From positions 1 through 10,358 of the forward strand of contig DRKO01000070.1 in the NCBI GenBank assembly GCA_011051745.1: a stretch of DNA of 10,358 nt, written 5' to 3'. Below, one piece after another: positions 1 to 7,363 of this stretch. Under the pieces are notes generated by a model. It did no database searches. It saw only the letters and a list, made by a program, of their open reading frames with translations, and was not told the origin of the DNA. Positions within the stretch are counted from its first letter, which is position 1. The number at the start of each line of letters is the position of its first letter. The position numbers and the translations under genes were made by a program. The stretch is from Chloroflexota bacterium (GTDB lineage Bacteria > Chloroflexota > Anaerolineae > Aggregatilineales > UBA3940).

Positions 1-10
1 GGCTCTGAGG

Positions 11-46
11 GGAGGGACGGCGGGGGATCGAGGCTGCCGTCCCTCC
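11..46 (-). terminator. GC-rich hairpin just past the glycosidase operon
   Basis: An 11-bp perfect inverted repeat (GGAGGGACGGC at 11-21 and GCCGTCCCTCC at 36-46) can be extended by one G-U and one G-C pair towards a loop of about 10 nt. Read on the minus strand it begins 11 nt after the stop codon of the GH114-like gene, where a terminator for that operon would sit. No T-rich tract follows on either strand, so it is either a non-canonical terminator or a 3'-end stabilising hairpin. The pairing is seen directly; the function is inferred from position. Confidence 0.5.
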
Positions 47-56
47 TGTTCCGGCA

Positions 57-1163
57 TCAGGGCACGGGGGTGACGTAGCGGTCAAGGTTGCGGCTGGTCA
101 CGAAGGGCACAAAGCCCAGCTCCCGCGCGGTCGTGTACACCCAGGCGACGTTTTCCGGATCGAGGGCGTAGTCTATGGTGAAGATCGGCTCGCCTTTGCG
201 CTGTGCCAGCAGGAGATAGCGCAGATACTCGTCGCTGCTGACATGCAGCGTGCTGTCCGGATCGGCAAGCTGGCGGCGGCATTCTGGAGGGAGCGAACGC
301 CGGTACTCGCGGCTGTCTATCTCATCCCCGGTGCGCGGCAGGGGGCAGTCGCCGGGCGGGTTGTTGTCCGCCCCGCCGTCAAACCAGATTTGCTCCTGAG
401 CGATGGCGTCAATGATCATCAGGTACTCGTCATATACCACCAGTTCGGTGGCGTTCTGCCCGATCACGATGAAATCGGGGCGCCGGGCGCGGGCGAAGTC
501 GGCGATCTCGCCCACCCACGTGATCATCTCCGCCACCGGATCAACGCCATCTTCTTCGGCAATGGCGACCACGTTCTCATCGGAGTAAGCCTCGATCCAG
601 TCCAGATACACGCCGTCAAATCCGGCGTCGAGGATGGCCTGAAGGACGCCGTCCTCGCCCAGCCAGATCGCCTTCCACTCGTCGTACCAGTAGGCGACGG
701 GGTAGTTCTCGGCCCAGCCGTCGGGGTCTTCCCCCGCGATCCAGACCGGATCACCGACGCGCCAGCCGGGTTGCCAGTAGGTGCGGTAGGACTCCGCCTC
801 GCCGATGTCTATATAGGCGATCACGATCTTGGGGTGCGGGGCGCTGTGCAACTGCGCGATCACGTCGGCCATCGGGTAGTCGGCGTTGTCCTCCTCGGAA
901 GGGATGAAGTCCAGCACGACCATATCGTAGTCGGAGGCGGCGATCTGCTCGACCGTCTCCGGCTCCAGATTGACGTTGATCAGATACAACCAGTGCGTGA
1001 CGGCCTGCAACCGCTCCTCACCGGGGCTGTCGGGGAGGGGGGTCACGTCGGAGTAGTCCGGCATCTCGAACGCCTCTCCCCCGTCGCCCTCATCGAACGC
1101 GCCGCAGGCGATCAACGCGCCGCCGAGCAGGCAGGCTGCGAGCAGATGTTTCAGGGGTCGCAT
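57..1163 (-). CDS. Lipoprotein with GH114/TM1410-type TIM-barrel domain (endo-alpha-1,4-polygalactosaminidase-like)
   Basis: A 368-aa predicted exported glycosidase. Residues 1-20 form a lipoprotein signal peptide (basic MRPLK, hydrophobic core, lipobox LIAC with Cys20 as lipidation site), followed by an acidic linker to about residue 55. The rest reads as the GH114 / MJ1477-TM1410-like barrel: VVLDF (Asp85), YIDIGEAESYR (119-127, the family's signature strand with Glu122 and Glu124), GVYLDWIE (Asp188, Glu191), IGQNA (235-238), EQIWF (Glu258) and TIDYA (Asp331). GH114 members cleave alpha-1,4-linked galactosamine polymers, but most of the family is uncharacterised, so the substrate is unknown. 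The ATG at 1163 is preferred because AAGGAAG lies a few bases upstream and the signal peptide begins there. An in-frame GTG at 1178 overlaps the stop of the preceding gene by one base (TAGTG) and would add only five residues. It is the second gene of an operon with the GH5-like gene. Confidence 0.82.
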   Translation of the reverse strand: MRPLKHLLAACLLGGALIACGAFDEGDGGEAFEMPDYSDVTPLPDSPGEERLQAVTHWLYLINVNLEPETVEQIAASDYDMVVLDFIPSEEDNADYPMADVIAQLHSAPHPKIVIAYIDIGEAESYRTYWQPGWRVGDPVWIAGEDPDGWAENYPVAYWYDEWKAIWLGEDGVLQAILDAGFDGVYLDWIEAYSDENVVAIAEEDGVDPVAEMITWVGEIADFARARRPDFIVIGQNATELVVYDEYLMIIDAIAQEQIWFDGGADNNPPGDCPLPRTGDEIDSREYRRSLPPECRRQLADPDSTLHVSSDEYLRYLLLAQRKGEPIFTIDYALDPENVAWVYTTARELGFVPFVTSRNLDRYVTPVP

Positions 1164-1177
1164 TGTCTTCCTTTCCA

Positions 1178-2551
1178 CTACGGAGTTCCAAACCCCACAT
1201 TTGAGGGGCGGACGCTGTTACGCTCCCAGCAGGAGACGATCGCGTCCGTCAGGTCGTTTGGAACCGGATCGGTGCGGTTATCCGGATCGGGGCCGAGGCG
1301 GAAGTTGAAGGCCAGCGAATCTTCCAGAAGCGGCTCCCATGAAGGCTCCCACTCCCACAGCGCATAGTTGAGGCCCAGCTCCTCGAATATCGCCATCTCA
1401 TCGTCCATGAAGGCCGCCGCGCCCGGCTCCCAGCGCATCACCCCGAACTCGTTCACCGCGACGGGCACGCCGTGCGACGCCCTGAACCCGTCCGCCGTCG
1501 TGAGCAGGTCTTCCAGCCAGCCCCGGTCGAAGGTCTCAGGCTCGCCGTCCCAGTCGAGATCGAACTCGCCGGGGTAGGTGTTCGGCAGGTTGCCGAAAAG
1601 CCCCGGCTCCTGATGAGTGTACATGATCGGTTCGTACTGGTGGAAGGTATAGACCGTGCGCGGGTCGTCGGTCGGTTGCAGATAGGGCAGCCAGGCGATG
1701 GCGCTGTGCCCCATCGCGCCGACCAGCAGGGGCGTATCCGGATCAACCTCGCGGATGGCCTCGACGATGGGCGGGTAGAACTGGTTCCAGTCGTAGGTTG
1801 TGCCCGCGTAGCTGGCGTAAAACTCCTCCGGATCGTATATCTCGAACAGGAGCGCCCCCGCGTTCGGCTCGACCATCAGATCATACCCCGCCACGACCGG
1901 ATTATGGCGGTAACGTTCGGCAGTGTAGCGCCACATCCCGGCCCAGGCGGCCTGAGCATCCCGATCTTCCCAGACGCTATCGTTCAGGTAGCTTTCGTCG
2001 AACCAGTCCCCCACGTCCTCGATCATAAAGCCGAACTCGGCGCGGCCCGGCCCGGTGCGGAAGCTGATCACGACGAACAGATCGGCCCGCGCGGCCATCT
2101 CGATCAGGTGGTCAAGATTGGCCTCGATGTCCGGATCAGGCTCGTAGGGCGGGTTCTCAGCGAACAGGCCGGGGTGGGAGAGATTGACGTAGTTCGCCCC
2201 CAGCGCGGCCAGCCGGTCGAAATCCGCCTGCACGACGGGCGGACCGACCGGCCCCGGCCCCATGAACTCCGGGCCGTCCAGCTCTGGATACACGCGACGT
2301 TGATAGAGGTTCGCGCCGCGCAGCCGCGTGCCGCAGGCCCACAGGTCCCACTTTTCGCGAATCTCCTCGCCGTTCGGGCAGAGTTCGCCGCCCGCCGGTG
2401 GCTGCCCGGCCCCGGTGACGGCGGGCGATTCTTCAACCGCCGGTTCCTCGACCGGCGGGGCGTACTCCCCGGCCCCCTCCTCGCTCTCGCAGGCCGTGAC
2501 GAGCAGCAGGGCCGCCACAGCGGCGATCAGATACCGTCGCATCGCAAACAT
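1178..2551 (-). CDS. Lipoprotein with GH5-like (cellulase-fold) glycoside hydrolase domain
   Basis: A 457-aa predicted extracellular lipoprotein. Residues 1-21 are a lipoprotein signal (MRRY, hydrophobic stretch, LVTAC with Cys21), followed by a Pro/Glu-rich linker to about residue 56. The catalytic domain resembles clan GH-A family 5: LRGANLYQRR near residue 78, WRYTAERYRHNPVVAGYDL (207-225), the acid/base candidate Glu228 in LMVEPN, the FHQYEP strand (His304, Tyr306) and the nucleophile candidate Glu368 in VNEFG, then ALWEWEPS near 397. Both catalytic glutamates are present, but the Asn that normally precedes the acid/base Glu (NEP) is Val227. Family members hydrolyse beta-glucans, mannans or related glycans; the substrate cannot be read here. 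The start is uncertain: ATG at 2551 has GGAA about 6 nt upstream, ATG at 2542 begins directly at MRRYL, and an in-frame GTG at 2593 gives an N-terminus poorer as a signal. It is the first gene of the operon; its stop is 14 nt from the next start. Confidence 0.8.
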   Translation of the reverse strand: MFAMRRYLIAAVAALLLVTACESEEGAGEYAPPVEEPAVEESPAVTGAGQPPAGGELCPNGEEIREKWDLWACGTRLRGANLYQRRVYPELDGPEFMGPGPVGPPVVQADFDRLAALGANYVNLSHPGLFAENPPYEPDPDIEANLDHLIEMAARADLFVVISFRTGPGRAEFGFMIEDVGDWFDESYLNDSVWEDRDAQAAWAGMWRYTAERYRHNPVVAGYDLMVEPNAGALLFEIYDPEEFYASYAGTTYDWNQFYPPIVEAIREVDPDTPLLVGAMGHSAIAWLPYLQPTDDPRTVYTFHQYEPIMYTHQEPGLFGNLPNTYPGEFDLDWDGEPETFDRGWLEDLLTTADGFRASHGVPVAVNEFGVMRWEPGAAAFMDDEMAIFEELGLNYALWEWEPSWEPLLEDSLAFNFRLGPDPDNRTDPVPNDLTDAIVSCWERNSVRPSNVGFGTP

Positions 2552-2720
2552 GATCGTTTCCATTCCCGAAAAAGTTTTCAAGACAACCCACACGCTACCC
2601 CATCTTACTACCGTCGGAGCATCCGCGCCTGCCCTCCGAACAGACGGGGGCGACCGTGTCCCGGGTTGTCCCGCTCAGGGGCTGCGCTTCCGGCGGAATC
2701 TCATCCCGCTTTCACCCTCA

Positions 2721-2750
2721 TTGCACGCCCGATGAGGATAATGGTATACT
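2721..2750 (+). promoter_or_regulatory. Extended -10 promoter for the TPR gene
   Basis: TATACT at 2745-2750 matches the TATAAT consensus at five of six positions and is preceded by TG plus one base (TGG, 2742-2744), the extended -10 element. The best -35 candidate, TTGCAC at 2721-2726 with an 18-nt spacer, is weak, which is tolerated in extended -10 promoters. The start point would be near 2757, giving a leader of about 125 nt. It may drive the TPR gene alone or read through into cdaA-cdaR-der. Confidence 0.5.
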
Positions 2751-2781
2751 GAGCGCGGGCCGGTGAAACCGACTCGCAATA

Positions 2782-2808
2782 CAGTCACGGGGTGCGCCTC
2801 TCCGACTG
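2782..2808 (+). promoter_or_regulatory. Possible stem-loop in the TPR gene leader
   Basis: CAGTC (2782-2786) pairs with GACTG (2804-2808). Inside it GG (2789-2790) can pair with CC (2802-2803) across a 2-nt bulge, and a GGTGCGCC core sits at the tip. It lies about 25 nt after the predicted transcription start. The pairing is real in sequence, but 5-bp stems are common by chance and no riboswitch family was recognised. Confidence 0.25.
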
Positions 2809-2881
2809 CATGAGATCACATGGCTGCGTCTGCGGGGGAGAGCATCGTCCGGCACAGCCGAGAGTGGGGTTTTAAGGACGG

Positions 2882-5113
2882 ATGTCAGAACAGGAAGCCT
2901 ACCAACAGGCGATGAGGGAAGCAGCCGATGCCGCCTGGGAGCGTGATTGGCTGCGTGCTATCGAAGCTTACCAGCATGCCCTTGAGATCGCGCCGAACGA
3001 TCCTCAGGCGCTTGCCGGTCTGGCGCTGAGCTTGATGGAGGCAGGCCGCTACGATCAGGCGCTGATCGCCTATGAGCGCGTCAGCAAACTGGTTCCGAAC
3101 GACCCGCTCCCCCATGAGAAAATCGCCCAGATTTACGAACTGGTAGACCGTCCCCGCGAAGCCGCCGCCGCGTATCTGCGAGCGGCCGAACTCCACGCCA
3201 GACGAAACCCTCAGCGGGCGATCCCGTACTGGGAAATGGCCGTTTATCTGAACCCCGATCTGTTGCAGGCCCATCTGCGGCTAGCCACCCTGTATGAGAA
3301 AGAGGAGGCCACGCGCGAGCGGGCCGTTTACAACTGGCTGGCGATTGCGCGTCTCTTTCAGGCGCACGGCCAGAACAGCCGGGCCGATCAGGTTCTGCAA
3401 CATGCGCTGGAACTCGATCCGATCAACCCCACCATCCGCAGTGCTGTGGAGGACTTCAAGCGCGGGCTGCCGATCCCGCCCGTCCCCGCCCCGGCCTACG
3501 AAGAGCCGCCCGCTCTGAAGCGGGAGGATGAGGAGGAGGGCGAGGAGTACGAGGTTGTCGAGGAAGAAGCCGCCCATCCCCCCGCCGAGGAGGCGGCCCG
3601 CCACGCGATGGCGACGCTGGCCGATCTGGTGTGGAGCGGCGAGGTTCCGCAGGAGGCGCTGACCACCCTCGTGCAGGCCATTGACGCCCAGCAGATAGAC
3701 GAGATCGAGGAGGCGCTCGATCTGTACAATCAGGTGCGGGAGTCCGGGCTGGATCATCCGGCGCTGCTCTTCAACCTGGGCCTGCTTTACCGGCAGGCCG
3801 GGCAGGTCGAAAAGGCGGTTGAAGCCCTCCAGCAGGTGATGGAGCAGGAGGAGTACGCCATCGCCGCCCACCTCGAACTGGGGCAGGCCTATCACGCGCA
3901 ATCCGACGGAGATAAGGCCGCCCACCACCTGATCGAGGCCCTGCGGCTGGCGGACGAACGCCTCAACACCCAGACCGATCAGCAGGGATATGAACACCTG
4001 ATCGAGCGTCTCAAGGAGCAGACCGACGAGCAGGTCGGGGAACTGTGTCAGGCGTTGATCTTTTACCTCAACGATCCGAACTGGCGTACCAAGCTCCAGA
4101 ACACGCTGACCGGCTACGCCATGCGGGGCAAGACGGCCTATGTCCGCGACCTCGTGGACCTCATCATCGAGGGCGGGCGACCGGAGGTCGCCGAGATCAT
4201 GCAGCGCATCGATCAGTACCTGGCACGCGGAATGCCGCGCATGGCGATGGAAGAGGCCCATTACGCGATCCAGAAGGCCCCCGATTACCTGCCCGCGCAC
4301 CGGCGGGTGGCGGACTTGCTGGTCAGGGAGGGACGCACCGAGGAAGCCGCCTACAAGCTTAACCTGGTGGCGAATACGTACCTGATCCGGGGCAACGAGG
4401 AGAAAGCCGCCGACCTGTACGCGGAGGTCATCGATCTGTGGCCGGCGGACATCACCCCCCGGAGGCGGGTCATCGAGATGCTCAAGAAGCAGGGGCGGGT
4501 GGCAGAGGCGTTGAACCACTACGCAAAGATGGCCGATGTCTACTATACGATGCTGGCCGACCCGAACAGGGCAATTGAGGTCTACCGGGAAGGGCTGGCC
4601 TACGCGACGCAGAGCAAAGCCGACCCCGCCCTGACCATCCCTCTTCTGAAGGGGTTGGCCGATATCGAATCCCAGCGGCTGAACTACCGGCGGGCGCTGA
4701 ATTACTACCGGCAGGTGCTGGAGATCACCCCTGATGATGAGCAGGTCGCGCTGGCCGTCATTCAGATAGGTTTTCAGGTCGGCGAGAGCAGGGAGGCCAT
4801 CGCGGCGCTGGATACCTACCTGCGGCAGTGCGCCGCCAGCGGGCGGGAAGATCGCATGGTGGCGGTTCTTGAGGAGCAGGTTAAGCAGCACCCCAATGTG
4901 ATCCCGCTCCGCCAGCGTCTGGCCGAGGTGTACCGCCGGAAGAATCGGATCGCCGAGGCGGTGGAGCAGATGGACGCGATCGGTGAGCTTCAACTGGAGC
5001 AGGGGCGCACACGGGAGGCCATCCAGACGATCCGCCGCATCATCGAGATGAACCCGCCCAACGTGGAGGGCTACCGCACTCTGCTATCGCAACTGGAGAC
5101 ATCCAACCTCTGA
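2882..5113 (+). CDS. Large cytoplasmic tetratricopeptide-repeat protein
   Basis: A 743-aa protein with no signal peptide or membrane segment. It consists almost wholly of helical TPR-like repeats with the W-LG-Y-A-F-A-P type pattern, for example at about 13-45, 46-76, 77-110, 163-183, 292-325, 326-356, 467-500, 501-533, 601-620 and 703-728. Many end in a Pro-Asn/Asp turn (IAPNDP, LVPNDP, ITPDDE). An acidic and proline-rich linker at about 196-240, including a run of Glu, splits an N-terminal array of roughly five repeats from a longer C-terminal array. TPR proteins are interaction scaffolds; no catalytic domain is visible, so the partner is unknown. The start is ATG 2882 with TAAGGA at 2873-2878, only 3 nt away, a short spacing; the next in-frame ATG has no ribosome-binding site. 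It lies 111 nt upstream of cdaA on the same strand, so an accessory role to the c-di-AMP genes is possible but unproven. Confidence 0.88.
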   Translation: MSEQEAYQQAMREAADAAWERDWLRAIEAYQHALEIAPNDPQALAGLALSLMEAGRYDQALIAYERVSKLVPNDPLPHEKIAQIYELVDRPREAAAAYLRAAELHARRNPQRAIPYWEMAVYLNPDLLQAHLRLATLYEKEEATRERAVYNWLAIARLFQAHGQNSRADQVLQHALELDPINPTIRSAVEDFKRGLPIPPVPAPAYEEPPALKREDEEEGEEYEVVEEEAAHPPAEEAARHAMATLADLVWSGEVPQEALTTLVQAIDAQQIDEIEEALDLYNQVRESGLDHPALLFNLGLLYRQAGQVEKAVEALQQVMEQEEYAIAAHLELGQAYHAQSDGDKAAHHLIEALRLADERLNTQTDQQGYEHLIERLKEQTDEQVGELCQALIFYLNDPNWRTKLQNTLTGYAMRGKTAYVRDLVDLIIEGGRPEVAEIMQRIDQYLARGMPRMAMEEAHYAIQKAPDYLPAHRRVADLLVREGRTEEAAYKLNLVANTYLIRGNEEKAADLYAEVIDLWPADITPRRRVIEMLKKQGRVAEALNHYAKMADVYYTMLADPNRAIEVYREGLAYATQSKADPALTIPLLKGLADIESQRLNYRRALNYYRQVLEITPDDEQVALAVIQIGFQVGESREAIAALDTYLRQCAASGREDRMVAVLEEQVKQHPNVIPLRQRLAEVYRRKNRIAEAVEQMDAIGELQLEQGRTREAIQTIRRIIEMNPPNVEGYRTLLSQLETSNL

Positions 5114-5178
5114 TGTGGTGGGTGCGCGTTCCGCGTTACTGCGTTCGTCGGTTCACCTGAACAATAGCGACTTCTGAG

Positions 5179-5210
5179 ACCCGGCCACCTGGCCGGGCAT
5201 TCATCCGGGT
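5179..5210 (+). promoter_or_regulatory. GC hairpin with an alternative pairing partner, upstream of cdaA
   Basis: CCCGGCC (5180-5186) and GGCCGGG (5191-5197) form a perfect 7-bp stem with a 4-nt ACCT loop. The left arm can instead pair as ACCCGG (5179-5184) with CCGGGT (5205-5210), which ends next to the cdaA ribosome-binding site (5212-5218). The two structures exclude each other. No T-tract follows, so a canonical terminator is unlikely; partial termination, RNA processing or translational control are options. The pairings are seen; the role is inferred. Confidence 0.4.
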
Positions 5211-5224
5211 TGAGAGGGCCAATC

Positions 5225-6067
5225 GTGGGCCTGCAAGAGATTCTATGGACACTCCAGAGCCTGCCGCGTAGCTGGCAGAATATCCTCGATGTGCTGGTAG
5301 TGGCGATGGTTTTCTTCGCCGTCCTCCAGCTTGTGCGGAGGACGCGGGCGGCGACGCTTCTGCGCGGCATCGCCATCGTGCTGATCATCGTCTGGCTGCT
5401 CTCGACCGTCCTCAACCTGCTGGCTTTCTCATGGCTGCTGAGCCGTATTCTAACGGCGCTGGCGATTGCCCTGCCGGTGATCTTTCAGGATGAGCTGCGC
5501 CGCTGGCTCGATCAGGTGGGGCGCTTCATCCCCCAGCTTGGCGAGGAGTCCATGCCCCCCAGCGCCCATGAACGCCAGATCGGCCAGATATGCGACGCCG
5601 TCCGTATGCTCTCCCGACGCCGTCACGGGGCGTTGATCGTGCTGGAGCGGGAGACGGGCCTTCAGGAATACATTGACTCCGGCGTGCCCGTTCAGGCGCT
5701 GGTGACGAGCGAACTGTTGCAGACGATCTTCTTCCCCAACACGGCGCTGCACGACGGGGCTGTCATCATCCGCGACGACCAGATCGCGGCGGCGGCCTGC
5801 ACGCTGCCGATCTCGACCGCCCGCCGCCTGCCCGACCGGCATATGGGGCTGCGCCACCGGGCAGCGCTCGGCATCTCGGAGGTCAGCGACGCGGTGACGG
5901 TCGTCGTCTCCGAGGAGACGGGGCGTATCTCGGTTGTGGTGGGCGGGCGGTTCATCCGGGGCATTGACGCCGAGCGGCTGGCGATGATCCTGGGCGAATA
6001 TATTATCAAGCGCCACGCCCCTTCCCGCCTTTCAAACTGGCTCCATCAACTCCGCGAGGCCGCCTGA
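5225..6067 (+). CDS. cdaA: Membrane diadenylate cyclase CdaA (c-di-AMP synthase)
   Basis: Condenses two ATP into cyclic di-AMP plus pyrophosphate at the inner face of the membrane. The 280-aa length is close to the usual CdaA (about 270-280). Three hydrophobic segments lie at about 20-37, 43-64 and 68-87, ending in the family phrase PVIFQDELRRWL (84-95). The DAC catalytic domain follows, with HDGA (DGA at 177-179) and GLRHRAALG (RHR at 210-212), the two motifs that bind ATP and metal, and the VVSEETG strand after them. All key residues are intact, so it should be active. GTG at 5225 is chosen because GAGAGGG (5212-5218) sits 6 nt upstream; a TTG at 5210 would lie before that site. It heads a tight group with cdaR (5-nt gap) and der. 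In Firmicutes CdaA is regulated by CdaR and GlmM; glmM is not in this window. Confidence 0.96.
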   Translation: MGLQEILWTLQSLPRSWQNILDVLVVAMVFFAVLQLVRRTRAATLLRGIAIVLIIVWLLSTVLNLLAFSWLLSRILTALAIALPVIFQDELRRWLDQVGRFIPQLGEESMPPSAHERQIGQICDAVRMLSRRRHGALIVLERETGLQEYIDSGVPVQALVTSELLQTIFFPNTALHDGAVIIRDDQIAAAACTLPISTARRLPDRHMGLRHRAALGISEVSDAVTVVVSEETGRISVVVGGRFIRGIDAERLAMILGEYIIKRHAPSRLSNWLHQLREAA

Positions 6068-6072
6068 TACCG

Positions 6073-7353
6073 ATGAGCAGACACCTCACCCGCCAGATCG
6101 GTAAACTGCTTGAATGGCTGCTTTCCAACGTGGGCTCGATGATGCTCTCGTTGCTTGCCTCCCTGACCGTCTGGATCGCCGCGAACCAGAGCCTGAACCC
6201 GGTCGAGATCGCCGAGCTGGACGATCCGGTCGAGATCAACGTGGTGGGGCTGGACGAGGGGCTGATCATCGTCAACGATTACCCGAAGACAACGCGGGTC
6301 ACGCTCCGTGCCCAGCGCAACACCTGGCCCTCGCTCTCGGCGGAGGACATCATCGCCACCGCCGACCTGAGCGGGCTGGGACCCGGCGTGCATACCGTCC
6401 GGCTTGATATCCGGGTTGTGGCGCAGGCTATCGTCGTGGCCGCCAATCCCTCTAACGTCCGCTTCGAGCTGGAGGAGGTTCGCGAGCGCACGCTGCCCGT
6501 CCAGCTTGTGGTGAACGGCGATCCGGCCACCGGCTACCGGGTGGATGAGCCGGTCATTGATCCGCCGGAGGTGACGGTGCGGGGGCCGCGCTCCCGCGTG
6601 GAACTGATCGGGGAGATTCGAGCCGAGGTCTCGGCGGAGGGGCTGCGCGAGCCGTTGACCGCTACGCTGCCCGTCGTGGCGCTGGACAGCGACGGGACCC
6701 CGGTTGAAGGGGTGACGATCACACCGGCGGAGGTGGATGTTGAACTGCCCATTTTGCAGGTGGCGGGCTTCCGTGAGGTGGCCGTGCGGGTGGATGCCGA
6801 TGTGCGCCCCGCGCCCGGCTACTACGTCCCCCGCATCATCCCCGAACCGCAATCCGTCACCGTGCAGGGCGATCCGGAGGTGATCAACGATCTGCTGGTG
6901 ATCGAGACGCAGCCAATTGTGCTGAACGACCTGACCGAGGACCGGCTGATCACTGTCGCGCTCGACCCGCCGCCGGGCGTCTCAGTGGTGGGGACGCAGA
7001 CGGTTGATGTGCGCATCATCGTGGCCGCGCAGCCGGGCTTCAACGTGGTGGAAGTGCCCCTTCAGGCGCTCGGACTGGCTGAGGGGCTGGCGGCGGAGTT
7101 CTCGCCCGACCGGGTGGTGGTCTCCATCTCCGGGCCGCTGCCTATCCTCAACAAGCTGAACCCGGAGGAGGACATCATCGCCTCCGTAGACCTGACCGAT
7201 CTGGGGATCGGGGAGTACCAGATCGAGCCTCAGGTCGAGATCGCAAGCGGGGAGCTGACGACCGAGGAGCTCTCCAGCGTGCTGGTTGAATCCGTCCTGC
7301 CCACTCTGATTGACGTCCGCATCACAGTGGAAACCCGCGCTCCGGGGCAGTAA
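6073..7353 (+). CDS. cdaR: YbbR-domain protein CdaR, membrane-anchored partner of CdaA
   Basis: A 426-aa protein with an N-terminal membrane anchor (about 15-37, ending TVWIAANQS) and an extracytoplasmic part made of four YbbR-type beta repeats at about 52-132, 139-226, 233-317 and 324-420. The repeats share a VTVxG-like strand followed by an Asp-Leu turn (VTVRGP at 167, VTVQGD at 262, VVSISGP at 349, VTLRAQ at 76). Known CdaR proteins bind the membrane part of CdaA and modulate c-di-AMP synthesis. B. subtilis CdaR is somewhat longer (about 480 aa) but has the same layout. The start ATG is 5 nt after the cdaA stop with only a distant GAGG (6056-6059), which suggests translational coupling. 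The family is certain; the regulatory role follows from family and position. Confidence 0.93.
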   Translation: MSRHLTRQIGKLLEWLLSNVGSMMLSLLASLTVWIAANQSLNPVEIAELDDPVEINVVGLDEGLIIVNDYPKTTRVTLRAQRNTWPSLSAEDIIATADLSGLGPGVHTVRLDIRVVAQAIVVAANPSNVRFELEEVRERTLPVQLVVNGDPATGYRVDEPVIDPPEVTVRGPRSRVELIGEIRAEVSAEGLREPLTATLPVVALDSDGTPVEGVTITPAEVDVELPILQVAGFREVAVRVDADVRPAPGYYVPRIIPEPQSVTVQGDPEVINDLLVIETQPIVLNDLTEDRLITVALDPPPGVSVVGTQTVDVRIIVAAQPGFNVVEVPLQALGLAEGLAAEFSPDRVVVSISGPLPILNKLNPEEDIIASVDLTDLGIGEYQIEPQVEIASGELTTEELSSVLVESVLPTLIDVRITVETRAPGQ

Positions 7354-7363
7354 GATCATCGCC

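Larger units (their letters stand above)
2552..2881. other. Divergent intergenic region between glycosidase operon and TPR gene
   Basis: This 330-nt stretch separates two divergent transcription units and holds no convincing conserved gene. On the plus strand it carries an extended -10 promoter (2742-2750) and a leader of about 125 nt before the TPR start. The leader can fold locally: CAGTC 2782-2786 with GACTG 2804-2808, enclosing GGTGCGCC, and a small CGGC-ACA-GCCG hairpin at 2850-2860. A 21-codon ORF (2810-2875) ends on the TPR ribosome-binding site. For the minus strand no convincing -35/-10 pair was found; TTGAAA at 2581-2576 is a fair -35, but the hexamer 17 nt further (AACGAT) is poor. 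No known riboswitch consensus was recognised. Confidence 0.6.

Noticed and set aside
243..1367. Long plus-strand open frame opposite both lipoprotein genes
   Set aside because: Its translation is an antisense shadow (rich in Val, Gly, Asp, Arg, His, no domain), while the minus-strand frames have signal peptides and clear glycosidase motifs.
2582..2670. 8-bp inverted repeat GACAACCC / GGGTTGTC in the divergent region
   Set aside because: The arms are 73 nt apart; an 8-bp match in a region of about 300 bp is expected by chance about this often.
1472..2752. 426-codon plus-strand frame opposite the GH5-like gene
   Set aside because: GC-rich sequence keeps antisense frames open; no recognisable domain, and it runs through the divergent promoter region.
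2751..2881. Riboswitch (c-di-AMP ydaO type, cobalamin, glycine, c-di-GMP) in the TPR leader
   Set aside because: Short words such as GGTGAAA and CAGTC are present, but none of the conserved cores of these families could be matched in order.
3281..4993. 570-codon minus-strand frame opposite the TPR gene
   Set aside because: Antisense shadow of a convincing TPR protein; the composition is repetitive Leu/Gly/Val/Arg/His mirroring TPR codons.
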